Assembly (NCBI RefSeq): GCF_023639785.1 | Contig: NZ_CP098325.1 | Location: 620,001 to 684,000, forward strand | From: Leclercia adecarboxylata | GTDB taxonomy: Bacteria; Pseudomonadota; Gammaproteobacteria; Enterobacterales; Enterobacteriaceae | Length of the DNA: 64,000 nucleotides | Direction of reading: 5' to 3' | Part shown: piece after piece, positions 8,685 through 18,633 of the stretch | Position numbering within the stretch: the stretch's first letter is position 1 | Layout of the letters: each line of letters begins with the position of its first letter | Program-made: the position numbers and the translations under genes | Notes under the pieces: model-generated | Told to the model about the DNA's origin: nothing | Database searches by the model: none | What the model saw: the letters and a program-made list of their open reading frames with translations, nothing else

Positions 8685-9098
8685 ATGGCAACCCGACGAG
8701 ACAGGCAATTACAGCAACTGGGCATCACCCAGTGGGCGCTGCGCCGCCCGGCGGCATTGCAGGGTGAAATCGCCATCTCGATTCCGGCGCATATTCGTCT
8801 GGTGATGGTGGCGAAGAGCCTGCCCGCGTTGAGCGAGCCGGTGGTTGCTGACGTGCTGCGCGCGCTGAAGCTGGGTGCCGACCAGGTGCTGCAGCTGACG
8901 CCCGATCGCGTCGCCATGCTGCCCGAGGGCAGCCGCTGCAACAGCTGGCAACTTGGCGTAAGAGAAGAGATTGCTCTGGAGGGCGCGAGTATGGCGACGC
9001 CAGCCCTGGACGAACTTAACGTAAACCCGGCGGCACGTCGCGCGCTGTGGCAACAAATCTGCGAACATGAACACAATTTCTTCCCTCACGACGACTGA
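8685..9098 (+). CDS. holD: HolD, psi subunit of DNA polymerase III
   Basis: 137 residues, same length as E. coli HolD. Psi joins chi (HolC) to the clamp-loader complex and contacts SSB through chi. The N-terminal stretch RRDRQLQQLGITQWALRRP is the segment that binds the gamma/tau collar. It is transcribed with rimI, whose start lies inside holD (32-bp overlap), and yjjG follows. The ATG at 8685 follows a CAGGAG site. Confidence 0.95.
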   Translation: MATRRDRQLQQLGITQWALRRPAALQGEIAISIPAHIRLVMVAKSLPALSEPVVADVLRALKLGADQVLQLTPDRVAMLPEGSRCNSWQLGVREEIALEGASMATPALDELNVNPAARRALWQQICEHEHNFFPHDD

Positions 9099-9510
9099 TT
9101 TAGCGCAGGCTTTTGACATCGAAAAACGCGCCCACGCTTTTCCGTGGAGTGAAAAAACCTTTGCCAGCAACCAGGGTGAGCGTTACCTGAACTATCGGCT
9201 GGATGTTGATAATCAGCTGGCGGCATTTGCCATCACGCAGGTCGTTCTGGATGAAGCGACGCTGTTTAACATCGCTGTAGATCCTGCTTTCCAGCGCCGT
9301 GGGCTGGGCAGAGAACTGCTGGAACACTTAATTCGCGAGCTGGAAGCACGAGACGTATTCACCCTGTGGCTGGAAGTACGGGCCTCGAACGTCGCCGCCA
9401 TCGCACTCTATGAAAGCCTGGGCTTTAACGAGGCGACGATCCGCCGTAACTATTACCCCACCGCAGAAGGACGTGAAGACGCCATCATCATGGCTCTGCC
9501 GCTTGGATAA
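9067..9510 (+). CDS. rimI: RimI, ribosomal protein S18 N-alpha-acetyltransferase
   Basis: 147-residue GNAT enzyme that acetylates the N-terminal alanine of S18. The acetyl-CoA pyrophosphate loop is visible as QRRGLGRELL (about residues 77-86), followed by the GNAT motif B region ALYESLGFNEATIRRNYY. It overlaps the end of holD by 32 bp with its own ATG, so translation is probably coupled. yjjG starts 16 bp after its stop. Confidence 0.95.
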   Translation: MNTISSLTTTDLAQAFDIEKRAHAFPWSEKTFASNQGERYLNYRLDVDNQLAAFAITQVVLDEATLFNIAVDPAFQRRGLGRELLEHLIRELEARDVFTLWLEVRASNVAAIALYESLGFNEATIRRNYYPTAEGREDAIIMALPLG

Positions 9511-9526
9511 CTAAAAGGTTGTAACA

Positions 9527-10204
9527 ATGAACTGGGACTGGATTTTCTTTGATGCTGACGAAACGCTGTTTACCTTCGACGCGTACGGCGGCTTACAGCG
9601 GATGTTTCTCGACTACAGCGTGACCTTCACCGCGGAAGACTTCCAGGATTACCAGACGGTGAATAAACCGTTGTGGGTGGACTACCAGAACGGCGCCATC
9701 ACCGCGTTACAGCTTCAGCACCAGCGTTTTCAGGGGTGGTCGGATCGCCTTAACGTTCCGCCTGGGGATCTGAACAAGGCCTTCCTGAATGCGATGGCCG
9801 AGATCTGCGCCCCGCTGCCGGGCGCCGCGTCGCTGCTTGCCTCCCTGAAGGGCAAGGCGAAGCTCGGGATCATCACCAACGGGTTTACGGCGCTTCAGCA
9901 GATCCGTCTTGAGCGGACCGGTTTTCGTGACTACTTTGATTTATTAGTGATTTCAGAACAGGTGGGTGTGGCAAAACCGGCCCCGCAAATCTTTGATTAT
10001 GCGCTGGCTCAGGCCGGCAATCCTGACCGGTCAAACGTGCTGATGGTGGGCGACACAGCGGAGTCCGATATCCTTGGCGGGATGAACGCCGGGCTGTCGA
10101 CCGTCTGGCTAAATGCGCACAACCGCACCCTGCCGGAGGGAATCAAACCGACCTGGACCGTGACCTCCCTGAGCGAACTGGAGCAACTCCTGTGTAAACA
10201 TTGA
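9527..10204 (+). CDS. yjjG: YjjG, HAD-type pyrimidine nucleotidase
   Basis: 225 residues, haloacid dehalogenase superfamily. YjjG in E. coli dephosphorylates dUMP, dTMP and UMP and protects against non-canonical pyrimidine nucleotides. Motif I is FFDADET (nucleophile Asp9, general acid Asp11), motif II is IITNGF, and the motif III/IV region is VGVAKP ... VGDTAESD. It follows rimI closely and is probably co-transcribed with holD-rimI. Confidence 0.95.
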   Translation: MNWDWIFFDADETLFTFDAYGGLQRMFLDYSVTFTAEDFQDYQTVNKPLWVDYQNGAITALQLQHQRFQGWSDRLNVPPGDLNKAFLNAMAEICAPLPGAASLLASLKGKAKLGIITNGFTALQQIRLERTGFRDYFDLLVISEQVGVAKPAPQIFDYALAQAGNPDRSNVLMVGDTAESDILGGMNAGLSTVWLNAHNRTLPEGIKPTWTVTSLSELEQLLCKH

Positions 10205-10294
10205 TTGCCTGCCCCCCATTGATGGGTAAAATAGCCGCATTTTCGTATTCATGATGCGCGGCCTGCTGCCGCGCTTTTTAAAGAAGATTCAATT

Positions 10295-11884
10295 ATGACG
10301 TTGTCTCCTTATCTGCAAGAGGTGGCGAAACGCCGTACTTTTGCCATTATCTCTCACCCGGATGCCGGTAAAACGACCATTACCGAGAAGGTGTTGCTGT
10401 TCGGACAGGCGATCCAGACCGCCGGTACGGTAAAAGGCCGTGGCTCTGCCCAGCATGCAAAATCTGACTGGATGGAGATGGAAAAGCAGCGTGGTATCTC
10501 GATTACCACCTCCGTAATGCAGTTCCCGTATCACGACTGCCTGGTGAACCTGCTGGACACCCCGGGTCACGAAGACTTCTCCGAAGATACCTACCGTACC
10601 CTGACGGCGGTGGACTGCTGCCTGATGGTTATCGATGCCGCAAAAGGCGTTGAGGATCGTACCCGTAAGCTGATGGAAGTCACCCGTCTGCGCGATACGC
10701 CGATCCTGACCTTCATGAACAAACTCGACCGCGACATTCGCGATCCGATGGAAGTGATGGATGAAGTGGAGCGCGAGCTGAAGATCGCCTGCGCACCCAT
10801 CACCTGGCCGATTGGCTGCGGCAAGCTGTTTAAGGGGGTTTATCACCTCTATAAAGACGAAACCTATCTGTACCAGACCGGTAAAGGTCACACCATCCAG
10901 GAAGTGCGTGTCGTGAAAGGGCTGGATAACCCGGATCTGGACGCGGCTGTGGGTGAAGAGCTGGCGGGCCAGTTGCGTGATGAGCTGGAGCTGGTGAAAG
11001 GCGCTTCCCACGAGTTTGACCAGGAGCTGTTCCTGAGCGGTGAAATCACCCCGGTCTTCTTTGGTACCGCGCTGGGTAACTTTGGCGTAGACCATATGCT
11101 TGACGGCCTGGTGGAGTGGGCGCCGCAGCCGATGCCGCGTAACACCGACACCCGTGAAGTGGTTGCCAGCGAAGAGAAGTTCACCGGCTTCGTCTTTAAG
11201 ATCCAGGCCAACATGGACCCGAAACACCGCGACCGTGTGGCGTTTATGCGTGTGGTATCCGGTAAGTATGAAAAAGGCATGAAGCTGCGCCAGGTGCGTA
11301 CCGGTAAAGACGTGGTGATCTCCGATGCGCTGACCTTTATGGCCGGTGACCGTTCCCATGTGGAAGAAGCCTATCCGGGCGACATCATCGGTCTGCATAA
11401 CCACGGCACCATCCAGATCGGTGACACCTTTACCCAGGGCGAGATGATGAAGTTCACCGGGATTCCGAACTTCGCACCGGAGCTGTTCCGCCGTATCCGC
11501 CTGAAAGATCCGCTGAAGCAGAAACAGCTGCTGAAAGGGCTGGTTCAGCTGTCGGAAGAGGGCGCGGTACAGGTGTTCCGTCCGATTGCCAACAACGACC
11601 TGATTGTAGGTGCGGTAGGTGTGCTGCAGTTTGACGTGGTGGTTGCCCGTCTGAAGAGCGAGTACAACGTTGAAGCGATTTACGAATCGGTAAACGTGGC
11701 GACGGCGCGCTGGGTAGAGTGTTCTGACGTGAAGAAATTCGAAGAGTTTAAGCGTAAGAACGAGGTTCAGCTGGCGCTCGACGGCGGTGATAACCTCACC
11801 TATATCGCCCCGACCATGGTTAACCTGAACCTGGCGCACGATCGTTATCCGGATATTCAGTTCCGTAAAACCCGCGAGCACTAA
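10295..11884 (+). CDS. prfC: PrfC, peptide chain release factor 3
   Basis: 529-residue translational GTPase that recycles RF1/RF2 from the ribosome after termination. The P-loop is SHPDAGKTT (20-28), switch II is [15 protein letters not shown], and the base-recognition motif is NKLDRD. Domains II and III follow, with the usual length. The ATG at 10295 follows AAGAAG. It is monocistronic, ending at a hairpin at 11894-11917. Confidence 0.97.
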   Translation: MTLSPYLQEVAKRRTFAIISHPDAGKTTITEKVLLFGQAIQTAGTVKGRGSAQHAKSDWMEMEKQRGISITTSVMQFPYHDCLVNLLDTPGHEDFSEDTYRTLTAVDCCLMVIDAAKGVEDRTRKLMEVTRLRDTPILTFMNKLDRDIRDPMEVMDEVERELKIACAPITWPIGCGKLFKGVYHLYKDETYLYQTGKGHTIQEVRVVKGLDNPDLDAAVGEELAGQLRDELELVKGASHEFDQELFLSGEITPVFFGTALGNFGVDHMLDGLVEWAPQPMPRNTDTREVVASEEKFTGFVFKIQANMDPKHRDRVAFMRVVSGKYEKGMKLRQVRTGKDVVISDALTFMAGDRSHVEEAYPGDIIGLHNHGTIQIGDTFTQGEMMKFTGIPNFAPELFRRIRLKDPLKQKQLLKGLVQLSEEGAVQVFRPIANNDLIVGAVGVLQFDVVVARLKSEYNVEAIYESVNVATARWVECSDVKKFEEFKRKNEVQLALDGGDNLTYIAPTMVNLNLAHDRYPDIQFRKTREH

Positions 11885-11893
11885 TCCCTTCTC

Positions 11894-11917
11894 AGAGCAC
11901 GGCAGCCGCCGTGCTCT
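11894..11917 (+). terminator. Hairpin after prfC
   Basis: AGAGCACGGC and GCCGTGCTCT form a perfect 10-bp stem with loop AGCC, 10 nt after the prfC stop. No T-run follows, so termination may be inefficient or depend on other factors. Confidence 0.65.
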
Positions 11918-12188
11918 GCTTAAATCCCTGCCTTATTAATCCCTTGCGGAATGTTCTTAATTCAATAGCTTTTGCTGCTTATTGCTCATTTTTTGCCCGA
12001 TTCTGAAAGCGCGCCTGCGAGAGTGATCTATATTTAACTCAGTGTTTAACACCGGGCGCAGATGAAAGCTCCATTCAATGCGTGTTGATAAGGTTCTCAT
12101 CTCGCCCGAGTGTTGATTGGTAGTAAGAAAGACTACTTGCACGTAATGATTGACGCTCGAATTCGGAGCAAAACACAGGAATACATCG
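11918..12188 (+). promoter_or_regulatory. osmY upstream region with a sigma-S-like -10
   Basis: About 270 bp without a gene. CTATATTTAA at 12028-12037 differs at one position from the sigma-S extended -10 consensus CTATACTTAA, which would give a leader of about 145 nt. osmY is a classic RpoS and osmotic-shock gene in E. coli; the exact start here is inferred. Confidence 0.5.
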
Positions 12189-12806
12189 ATGAATACTAAA
12201 AAACTGAAGATTTCGAAAACTCTGCTGGCGGTAATGATGGGTAGCGCACTGGTATGCGGTTCTGCAATGGCGGAAACCACCGCAACAGAAAAAGCGCAAT
12301 CCACTGCTAATACCGCAGGGGAAAAAATCGATAACTCTATGAATAAAGTCGGTAACTTCATGGATGACAGCTCTATCACAGCAAAAGTTAAAGCTGCACT
12401 GGTGGATGCTGATGACATTAAGAGCACCGATATCTCTGTAGAAACCGATAAAAACGTCGTTACCCTGAGTGGCTTCGTTGAAAGCCAGGCGCAGGCTGAA
12501 AAAGCCGTTACCGTGGCGAAAGGTGTTGAAGGCGTGAAATCCGTCAGCGACAAGCTGCATGTCCGTGACGGCAAAGAGCAATCTGCCAAGGGCTATGCGG
12601 GTGACGCAGCCACCACCAGCGAAATTAAAGCCAAACTGCTGGCTGATGACATCGTCCCTTCACGTCACGTGAAAGTGGAAACCACTGACGGCGTGGTACA
12701 GCTGAGCGGTGAAGTAGAGTCAAAAGCGCAGAGCGACCGCGCTGAAAGCATCGCTAAAGCCATTGATGGCGTGAAAAGCGTTAAAAACGACCTGAAAGTT
12801 AAATAA
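12189..12806 (+). CDS. osmY: OsmY, periplasmic BON-domain stress protein
   Basis: 205 residues. A Sec signal peptide spans residues 1-28 ([15 protein letters not shown] ... GSAMA, cleavage before Glu29). Two BON domains follow (about 60-125 and 139-203), each with the glycine pattern [10 protein letters not shown] / [10 protein letters not shown]. OsmY is an abundant periplasmic protein, proposed to act as a chaperone for outer-membrane traffic and induced by hyperosmolarity and stationary phase. The start at 12189 was preferred over an in-frame ATG 13 codons upstream because it starts the signal peptide and has an AGGA site. Confidence 0.95.
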
Positions 12807-12931
12807 AACGCCTAAATTCGTCCTTCTGGCTGAGGCCAGAAGGCGAGATAACAATTACACATGTAGATATCGCCGTGAGCACCTGGGCGCTCACCATGCG
12901 GTCGACATTAACTATGGTAAAGGAGAGTCAT

Positions 12932-13093
12932 ATGTTTCGTTGGGGCATCATTTTTCTGGTTATCGCGTTAATTGCCGCCGCTCTGGGTTTTGGTGGTCTG
13001 GCGGGTACCGCGGCGGGTGCGGCGAAAATTGTCTTCGTCGTCGGTATTATCCTGTTCCTGGTAAGCCTGTTCACCGGACGCCGTCGTCCATAG
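12932..13093 (+). CDS. ytjA: YtjA, small membrane protein (DUF1328)
   Basis: 53 residues, nearly identical to E. coli Ytj[21 protein letters not shown], a glycine/alanine-rich loop and a second helix ending in GRRRP. Two membrane helices are predicted; the function is unknown. The ATG at 12932 follows a clear AAGGAGAG site, which decides this start over an in-frame ATG further upstream. It follows osmY in the same direction and a strong terminator lies 24 bp after the stop. Confidence 0.9.
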
Positions 13094-13116
13094 CACAGGT
13101 AACCGTTATGCTGAAG

Positions 13117-13147
13117 AAAAGGCCCATGTTAAGCATGGGCCTTTTTA
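13117..13147 (+). terminator. Rho-independent terminator after ytjA
   Basis: AAAAGGCCCATG / CATGGGCCTTTT stem with a five-base loop and trailing T residues. Confidence 0.9.
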
Positions 13148-13242
13148 TTTGGCTGCGTGCTGGCGTACATCCGGTTTGGGAAAACCGGCAGGTGTGCGCT
13201 ACTGTGTAGGGACATAACAAATAAAAAAACAGGACAGCAGAG

Positions 13243-14313
13243 GTGGGGCAGCGAATTCCGGTTACGCTCGGCAACATTGCGCCGTTAGCACTTAAACCCT
13301 TCCGACCGGGGCAGATTGCGCTGGTGTGTGAAGGCGGTGGGCAGCGAGGGATCTTCACGGCTGGCGTGCTGGACGAGTTTATGCGCGCGCAGTTTAACCC
13401 GTTCGATCTCTTTTTCGGTACCTCCGCCGGGGCGCAGAATCTCTCAGCCTACGTCTGTAATCAGCCGGGTTATGCCCGCAAAGTGATCATGCGTTACACC
13501 ACTTCCCGCGACTTCTTCGATCCGCTGCGCTTTGTGCGCGGCGGCAATCTTATCGATCTTGACTGGCTGCTGGACGCCACCGCCAGCAAAATGCCCCTGG
13601 CGATGGACAGCGCCTCGCGCCTGTTCGATGCCGGGAAAGCCTTCTGGATGTGCGCCTGTCGCGGAGATGACTACTCGGCCAGCTACTTTTCGCCGCAAAA
13701 AGAGAACTGGCTCGACATTCTTCGTGCTTCCAGCGCCATCCCCGGTTTCTACCGCACGGGGGCGCTGCTGGATGGGATCAGCTATCTCGACGGCGGCGTC
13801 AGCGATGCCATCCCGGTGCAGGAGGCGGCCCGACGCGGGGCGAATACCATCGTGGTGATCCGCACCGTGCCGTCGCAGATGTACTATACGCCCGAGTGGT
13901 TTAAACGGATGGAGCGCTGGCTGGGTGAAAGCAGCCTGCAACCGATGCTCAATCTGGTATCGCACCATGAGGCGAGCTATCACGCCATCCAGCATTTTAT
14001 TGAAAAGCCGCCGGGTAAACTCAGGATCTTCGAAATTTACCCGCCAAAGCCGCTTAACAGTATGGCTCTGGGCAGCCGCATTCCCGCCCTGCGCGACGAC
14101 TACAAAACCGGCCGCCTGTGCGGGCGCTATTTCCTGGCAACGGTGGGCAAACTGCTGGCCGAGCAGCCGCCGCTGCGCCGCCACCAGCGGATCATTGCCC
14201 CTGCCACGGTGGTGGTTCCTCCGGCAAGCGTGGCCAACGATGTGCTAACCACGTCGCTGGTTAATGCCCCGCAGGCGAACGACACCCTGTTTGATAACGA
14301 GGATCTGGCGTGA
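13243..14313 (+). CDS. yjjU: YjjU, patatin-like phospholipase
   Basis: 356 residues of the bacterial patatin family (serine acyl hydrolase). The oxyanion loop is GGGQRG (31-36), the nucleophile elbow GTSAG (Ser61) and the second catalytic residue DGG (Asp183). No signal peptide or membrane helix is evident, so it is cytoplasmic. The start is a GTG at 13243, which gives the E. coli-like beginning GQRIPVTLGNIAP. The stop overlaps the yjjV start by 4 bp (GTGA), a coupled pair. The natural substrate is unknown. Confidence 0.93.
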   Translation: MGQRIPVTLGNIAPLALKPFRPGQIALVCEGGGQRGIFTAGVLDEFMRAQFNPFDLFFGTSAGAQNLSAYVCNQPGYARKVIMRYTTSRDFFDPLRFVRGGNLIDLDWLLDATASKMPLAMDSASRLFDAGKAFWMCACRGDDYSASYFSPQKENWLDILRASSAIPGFYRTGALLDGISYLDGGVSDAIPVQEAARRGANTIVVIRTVPSQMYYTPEWFKRMERWLGESSLQPMLNLVSHHEASYHAIQHFIEKPPGKLRIFEIYPPKPLNSMALGSRIPALRDDYKTGRLCGRYFLATVGKLLAEQPPLRRHQRIIAPATVVVPPASVANDVLTTSLVNAPQANDTLFDNEDLA

Positions 14314-15092
14314 CTTACCGCTTTATTGATACCCATTGTCACTTTGATTTTTCCCCCTTTACCGGTGATGAGCCCGCCAGCATCCAGCGTGCCGCCGAGG
14401 CAGGCGTGATGGCGATCCTGGTCCCGGCCATCGATGTGGCGAGCATCGATCGCGTGTTGGGTCTCGGCGCCCGCTATCCGTCTCTGTATATGGCGCTGGG
14501 CCTGCACCCTATTGTGATTGAATCCCATCAGGATGCGCATCTGGACAAGCTGGAGGCGGTGCTCGCGGCGAAGCCGGAAAAGCTGGTGGCAGTGGGGGAG
14601 ATCGGCCTCGATCTCTATCGGGAGGATCCTCACTTCGAAAGACAGGAAGCGATCCTCGATGCCCAGCTCAAGCTGGCGAAACGCTACGATCTGCCGGTGA
14701 TCCTCCACTCCCGGCGCACCCACGATAAACTGGCGATGCACCTCAGGCGCCATAACCTGCCGCGAACCGGGGTGGTTCACGGTTATGCCGGGAGCCTGCA
14801 GCAGGCTCAGCGTTTTGTGGAGATGGGCTATAAAATTGGCGTCGGCGGCACTATCACTTATCCCCGCGCCAGTAAAACCCGGGACGTGATGGCGCAGCTC
14901 CCGCTCTCCGCCCTGTTGCTGGAGACCGACGCCCCCGATATGCCGCTCAACGGGTTTCAGGGCCAGCCGAACCGGCCCGAGCAGGCGGCGAGGGTGTTTG
15001 CAACCTTATGCGAACTGCGCCCGGAGCCCGCGGATGAGATCGCTCAGGCGCTGCTGGATAACACCCGCACACTGTTCAACCTGCGGCTATAA
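14310..15092 (+). CDS. yjjV: YjjV, TatD-family metal-dependent DNase
   Basis: 260 residues of the TatD hydrolase family, a TIM barrel with divalent metal ions. Metal-binding motifs are DTHCHFD near the N-terminus, GEIGLD in the middle, the HSRR and VHGYAGS segments, and ETDAPDMP towards the end. The start is a GTG overlapping the yjjU stop. E. coli YjjV is the third TatD paralogue. The 3' end overlaps the convergent yjjW by six bases with no terminator between them. Confidence 0.93.
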   Translation: MTYRFIDTHCHFDFSPFTGDEPASIQRAAEAGVMAILVPAIDVASIDRVLGLGARYPSLYMALGLHPIVIESHQDAHLDKLEAVLAAKPEKLVAVGEIGLDLYREDPHFERQEAILDAQLKLAKRYDLPVILHSRRTHDKLAMHLRRHNLPRTGVVHGYAGSLQQAQRFVEMGYKIGVGGTITYPRASKTRDVMAQLPLSALLLETDAPDMPLNGFQGQPNRPEQAARVFATLCELRPEPADEIAQALLDNTRTLFNLRL

Positions 15093-15947
15093 ATAGAGCG
15101 CCGGGCGGATGACCCTGATCCGCTCACGCTCCAGCCGCTGCGCCAGCGGTTCGACATCATCGGCCGTCGCGCTGCGCCAGTGACGGGCTTCGCCGTAGAC
15201 GCCATGGGCGTGAAAGGCGTTGATCCTGACCGGAACATCCCCCAGCTGACGGATAAAGTTGACCAGATCGCGATAGTGCGTCAGGTAATCGCAGCGATCC
15301 GGGATCACCAGTAAACGCAGCTCGCTGAGCCGGTTGCGTGCTGCCAGCCAGCGAATGCTGTGCTTGATAAGCACGTTGTCGCGCCCGGTCAGAAAACGGT
15401 GATGGGCATTGTCCCAGGCCTTAAGATCGAGCATAGCGCCATCAAACACCGGGAGCAGTTTTTGCCAGCCGGTTTCGCTTAGCAGGCCGTTGCTGTCCAC
15501 CAGGCAGGTCAGATGCTGCAGCTGTGAATCGGCTTTCAGGGTCTTAAACAGGGCCACCAGAAACGGCAGCTGAGTGGTGGCTTCTCCGCCGCTGACGGTG
15601 ATGCCGGAGATAAACGGCGCAACCTTGCGGATCTGCGCGACGATCTCCTCCAGGCTTAACCGCTGGGCCATGGGCGTCGCCTGCTGCGGGCACATCTGCA
15701 GACAGGTATCGCACTGCTGGCAGGTCGCCTCATCCCACCAGACCCGTCCGGCCTGAATGTTCAGCGCATCGTGCGGGCAGTGCGGCACGCAGGCGGCACA
15801 GTCGTTGCAGCGCCCAATGGTCCATGGGTTATGGCAGGTTTTGCAGCGCAGGTTACACCCCTGCAGGAACAGGGCCAGGCGACTGCCGGGCCCGTCGACG
15901 CAGGAGAAGGGGATAACCTTACTGACTAAAGCGCATCTGCTGTTCAT
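15087..15947 (-). CDS. yjjW: YjjW, glycyl-radical-enzyme activase (radical SAM)
   Basis: 286 residues. The radical-SAM motif C-x3-C-x2-C is Cys31, Cys35, Cys38 (CNLRCKTC). It is followed by an inserted double ferredoxin domain with Cys47/50/53/57 and Cys76/79/82/86, the layout of pyruvate-formate-lyase-type activases that carry extra [4Fe-4S] clusters. It would cleave S-adenosylmethionine and abstract hydrogen from the glycine of its partner. The start overlaps yjjI by 29 bp, so YjjI is the evident partner. Confidence 0.93.
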   Translation of the reverse strand: MNSRCALVSKVIPFSCVDGPGSRLALFLQGCNLRCKTCHNPWTIGRCNDCAACVPHCPHDALNIQAGRVWWDEATCQQCDTCLQMCPQQATPMAQRLSLEEIVAQIRKVAPFISGITVSGGEATTQLPFLVALFKTLKADSQLQHLTCLVDSNGLLSETGWQKLLPVFDGAMLDLKAWDNAHHRFLTGRDNVLIKHSIRWLAARNRLSELRLLVIPDRCDYLTHYRDLVNFIRQLGDVPVRINAFHAHGVYGEARHWRSATADDVEPLAQRLERERIRVIRPALYL

Positions 15948-17469
15948 GGCTTATCACGCGCGGCTGGCGCTCCAGTATGCGGGTGTTGCGGGCGGCCTCT
16001 TCGCCCAGCCAGGTGGTATTGGTGCGTGAGCCTTCGGCGCGGTATTTTTCCAGATCGGACAGCCGCACCATATAACCCGTCACGCGAACCAGATCGTTCC
16101 CCGACACGTTGGCGCTGAATTCACGCATGCCGGCGCGGAAGGCGCCCAGACAGAGTTCCACCACCGCCTGCGGGTTGCGCTTCACGGTTTCGTCAAGGGT
16201 CAGGATATCGCTGATTCCCGCATGATAGTGGCGATGATGCGGGGCGACCGCCAGCAGGTGGCTAATCGGATCCGGCTCGTCGCCATAGGGCAGACGCGCT
16301 CCCGGGGTGGTGTCCACGTCGGAGCTGATCCCCGACTGGGCATGCAGCATGGCGCGCTGTCGCCAGCCGTGTTTTACCGGAGTCGCCTCCACAAAGGCCG
16401 CCAGCTGTTCGCTAATGCGATACCCCAGCGCATTAGCCTGGTCATCCTGGCCGTAGCGCCCGGTAATCCCCGCTTTCTCGCACAGCACGTTCACCGCCTC
16501 AGCCAGGCCATACATGCCGAACATGGGCACAAAACTGTCGGGATTGATCAGCCCTTCTTTAACCAGGAAGCTATTCTCAAAGAAGCCGGAACGCTGATAC
16601 AGGAAGTCGCAACGCGCATCGATAATGGCTATCTGCTGCCGACAGTAGTGCGGCAGCGCGTGGGTAAAGAACGCCTCGAGAGATTCGCTCTGCTCCGCGA
16701 TGGCCTTCAGGTTGAGGCGCACCAGCGTGCTTCCTCCGCCTGCCAGCGGCAGCGAGTTGTAACAGCTGACCACGCCAAAGCCCTTTTTTGTGAAAATTTT
16801 ATCATTTACCGGGCCGTTGGCGATATGCGGTTTGCTGCATGCGCAGATGTTCTTCGCCACCTCCAGCAGCAGATCGTCCGGGGTGATGTCAGGATCATAA
16901 ATAAAGGTGAGATTGGGTGAAACCTGCTTAAGCTCTGCGTCGGCACGTAAAATGGCGCGCGTTACAGGGCCGTCTGCCGGGCCGATATTGGCATGGACGA
17001 AGGCATCTGGCAGGGTGCGATCGAGGTAGCGCCAGAAACGTTTTATTCGAATATCGATTTCTTCTTGTGTTAGAATTCTAACATACGGCTGCAGCAGCGT
17101 ATCGAGATGGCCGAGGAAAACCGGCATGCCGGTAACGGACGGAACATGGTGGTAAAGGATGGTCAGCAGCGACAGCGCATCATCCAGATCCTGAGCGCCT
17201 TCCAGTTCCAGCCAGGCTGAACCCTGCTTCAGGAACAGCGCATAGTCGGGCAACACGTAGCGCGGTTTGTAGGGCGCATGGCCTTCAAACATATCGCAGA
17301 TATATCCCCCGGCCAGGGCCAGACGCGCATCGTTATCCAGGGCCGGGTAGGGCAGGTTGTTTTCCGCCTCCAGCGCCAGGAAGTGGCGTTTTTGTTCAGG
17401 GCTTAACACCGGGCTTGTCACAATCTTCTGGCAACGTTGTTGCAGGGCGGCGGGCGTGGATGGAGACAT
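15919..17469 (-). CDS. yjjI: YjjI, glycyl radical enzyme of unknown reaction (DUF3029)
   Basis: 516 residues, same length as E. coli YjjI but much shorter than pyruvate formate-lyase (about 760). The C-terminal glycyl-radical loop is RVTGYM (462-467, radical Gly465). A candidate thiyl residue is Cys236 in [11 protein letters not shown]. The radical implies anaerobic function and dependence on YjjW, encoded just downstream with overlap. It is divergent from the deo operon and the two share a 260-bp control region. The reaction is not known to me. The ATG at 17469 has an AGGAAG site. Confidence 0.92.
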   Translation of the reverse strand: MSPSTPAALQQRCQKIVTSPVLSPEQKRHFLALEAENNLPYPALDNDARLALAGGYICDMFEGHAPYKPRYVLPDYALFLKQGSAWLELEGAQDLDDALSLLTILYHHVPSVTGMPVFLGHLDTLLQPYVRILTQEEIDIRIKRFWRYLDRTLPDAFVHANIGPADGPVTRAILRADAELKQVSPNLTFIYDPDITPDDLLLEVAKNICACSKPHIANGPVNDKIFTKKGFGVVSCYNSLPLAGGGSTLVRLNLKAIAEQSESLEAFFTHALPHYCRQQIAIIDARCDFLYQRSGFFENSFLVKEGLINPDSFVPMFGMYGLAEAVNVLCEKAGITGRYGQDDQANALGYRISEQLAAFVEATPVKHGWRQRAMLHAQSGISSDVDTTPGARLPYGDEPDPISHLLAVAPHHRHYHAGISDILTLDETVKRNPQAVVELCLGAFRAGMREFSANVSGNDLVRVTGYMVRLSDLEKYRAEGSRTNTTWLGEEAARNTRILERQPRVISHEQQMRFSQ

Positions 17470-17580
17470 GTCGCTTCCTTATTCTTCTGCATGGACAGGG
17501 GAAGAGTGTAGAAAGAGTCCCATCGGTTGCCTTTGATCCTGCGCGGGTGCCTGACGCTTTAATCAGCAGTTGTAGCTAAA

Positions 17581-17602
17581 TTATTTGAAGTTGATCTCAT
17601 TA
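17581..17602 (+). promoter_or_regulatory. deoP2 upstream CRP site
   Basis: The 22-bp window aligns with the distal CRP site of E. coli deoP2 (starts TTATTTGAA, ends CTCATTA). Its centre is 53 bp upstream of the proximal site, the spacing used by CRP/CytR at deoP2. Confidence 0.75.
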
Positions 17603-17633
17603 CGGTTATGCAAATTTGTATGCATATTTCATT

Positions 17634-17655
17634 AACTGTGATGAATGTCGAAGTG
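17634..17655 (+). promoter_or_regulatory. deoP2 proximal CRP site
   Basis: Contains TGTGA-N6-TCGAA in a 22-bp site aligned to E. coli deoP2 CRP-1, centred near -40.5 relative to the predicted start (about 17685). Between the two CRP sites, TGCAA/TGCAT elements fit the CytR region. Confidence 0.8.
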
Positions 17656-17659
17656 AGAA

Positions 17660-17700
17660 AGCGGGTGAATGTTAGAATACTCACAGACCCGCAAGGTGAA
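17660..17700 (+). promoter_or_regulatory. deoP2 core promoter
   Basis: TAGAAT at 17673-17678 aligns with the E. coli deoP2 -10 in a conserved GTTAGAATAC context; the following CCCGCAAGGTGAA is also shared. The leader to deoC is about 45 nt. Confidence 0.8.
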
Positions 17701-17729
17701 ATTTTACGGCTATACGCCCGGAGAATGTT

Positions 17730-18509
17730 ATGACCGATTTAACCGCAAGCAGCCTGCGTGCTTTAAAACTGATGGATCTGACCACCCTGAATGACGACGA
17801 CACGAATGAGAAAGTGATCGCCCTGTGTCATCAGGCGAAGACCCCGGTGGGCACCACGGCGGCTATCTGTATCTATCCGCGTTTCATTCCGATCGCGCGT
17901 AAGACCCTGAAAGAGCAGGGCACGCCGGAAGTGCGTATTGCCACCGTGACCAACTTCCCGCACGGCAACGACGACATCGACATCGCCCTGGCAGAGACCC
18001 GCGCCGCTATCGCTTACGGCGCTGACGAAGTGGACGTGGTCTTCCCGTACCGTGCGCTGATTGCTGGCAACGAGCAGGTCGGTTTTGAGCTGGTGAAAGC
18101 CTGTAAAGAGGCCTGCGCGGCGGCAAACGTGCTGCTGAAGGTGATCATCGAAACCGGTGAGCTGAAAGAAGAGGCGTTGATCCGTAAAGCGTCTGAAATC
18201 TCCATCAAAGCCGGTGCTGACTTCATTAAAACCTCCACCGGTAAAGTGCCGGTAAATGCTACCCCGGAAAGCGCACGTATCATGATGGAAGTGATCCGCG
18301 ATATGGGCGTGGAAAAAACCGTAGGCTTCAAACCGGCAGGCGGCGTGCGTACCGCAGAAGACGCGCAGCAGTTCCTGGCGATTGCCGATGAGCTGTTCGG
18401 TGCCGACTGGGCAGACGCCCGCCACTACCGTTTTGGCGCATCCAGCCTGCTGGCCAGCCTGTTGAAGGCGCTGGGTCACGGCGACGGTAAGAGCGCAAGC
18501 AGCTACTAA
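17730..18509 (+). CDS. deoC: DeoC, deoxyribose-phosphate aldolase
   Basis: 259 residues; cleaves 2-deoxyribose 5-phosphate to glyceraldehyde 3-phosphate and acetaldehyde. Class I aldolase residues fall at the canonical positions: Schiff-base Lys167 (FIKTSTGK) and Lys201 ([10 protein letters not shown]). It is the first gene of deoCABD, which catabolises deoxynucleosides, and lies behind deoP2 with CRP/CytR control. The ATG at 17730 follows GGAGAATG. Confidence 0.97.
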   Translation: MTDLTASSLRALKLMDLTTLNDDDTNEKVIALCHQAKTPVGTTAAICIYPRFIPIARKTLKEQGTPEVRIATVTNFPHGNDDIDIALAETRAAIAYGADEVDVVFPYRALIAGNEQVGFELVKACKEACAAANVLLKVIIETGELKEEALIRKASEISIKAGADFIKTSTGKVPVNATPESARIMMEVIRDMGVEKTVGFKPAGGVRTAEDAQQFLAIADELFGADWADARHYRFGASSLLASLLKALGHGDGKSASSY

Positions 18510-18520
18510 TAGCACTATTC

Positions 18521-18600
18521 GTTGTAGGCCGGATAAGGCGTAGTCGCCCTCCGGCGTTATTCCGGTTCGCCGGGTGGCGCTACGCTTACCCGGCCTACGG
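18521..18600. repeat. BIME (REP pair) between deoC and deoA
   Basis: Two REP units in opposite orientation: GTAGGCCGGATAAGGCG ... CCTCCGGC and CCGGGTGGCG ... CCCGGCCTAC. It is transcribed within the deo operon and may stabilise the upstream deoC message. Confidence 0.88.
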
Positions 18601-18633
18601 TTAGCCTTCGACTCACTTCCTCAGGGGGTTATT

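Noticed and set aside
10289..11881. 530-codon frame antisense to prfC
   Set aside because: Antisense shadow of a highly expressed gene; composition is His/Gln/Val-rich as expected from reversed codons and no family is recognisable.
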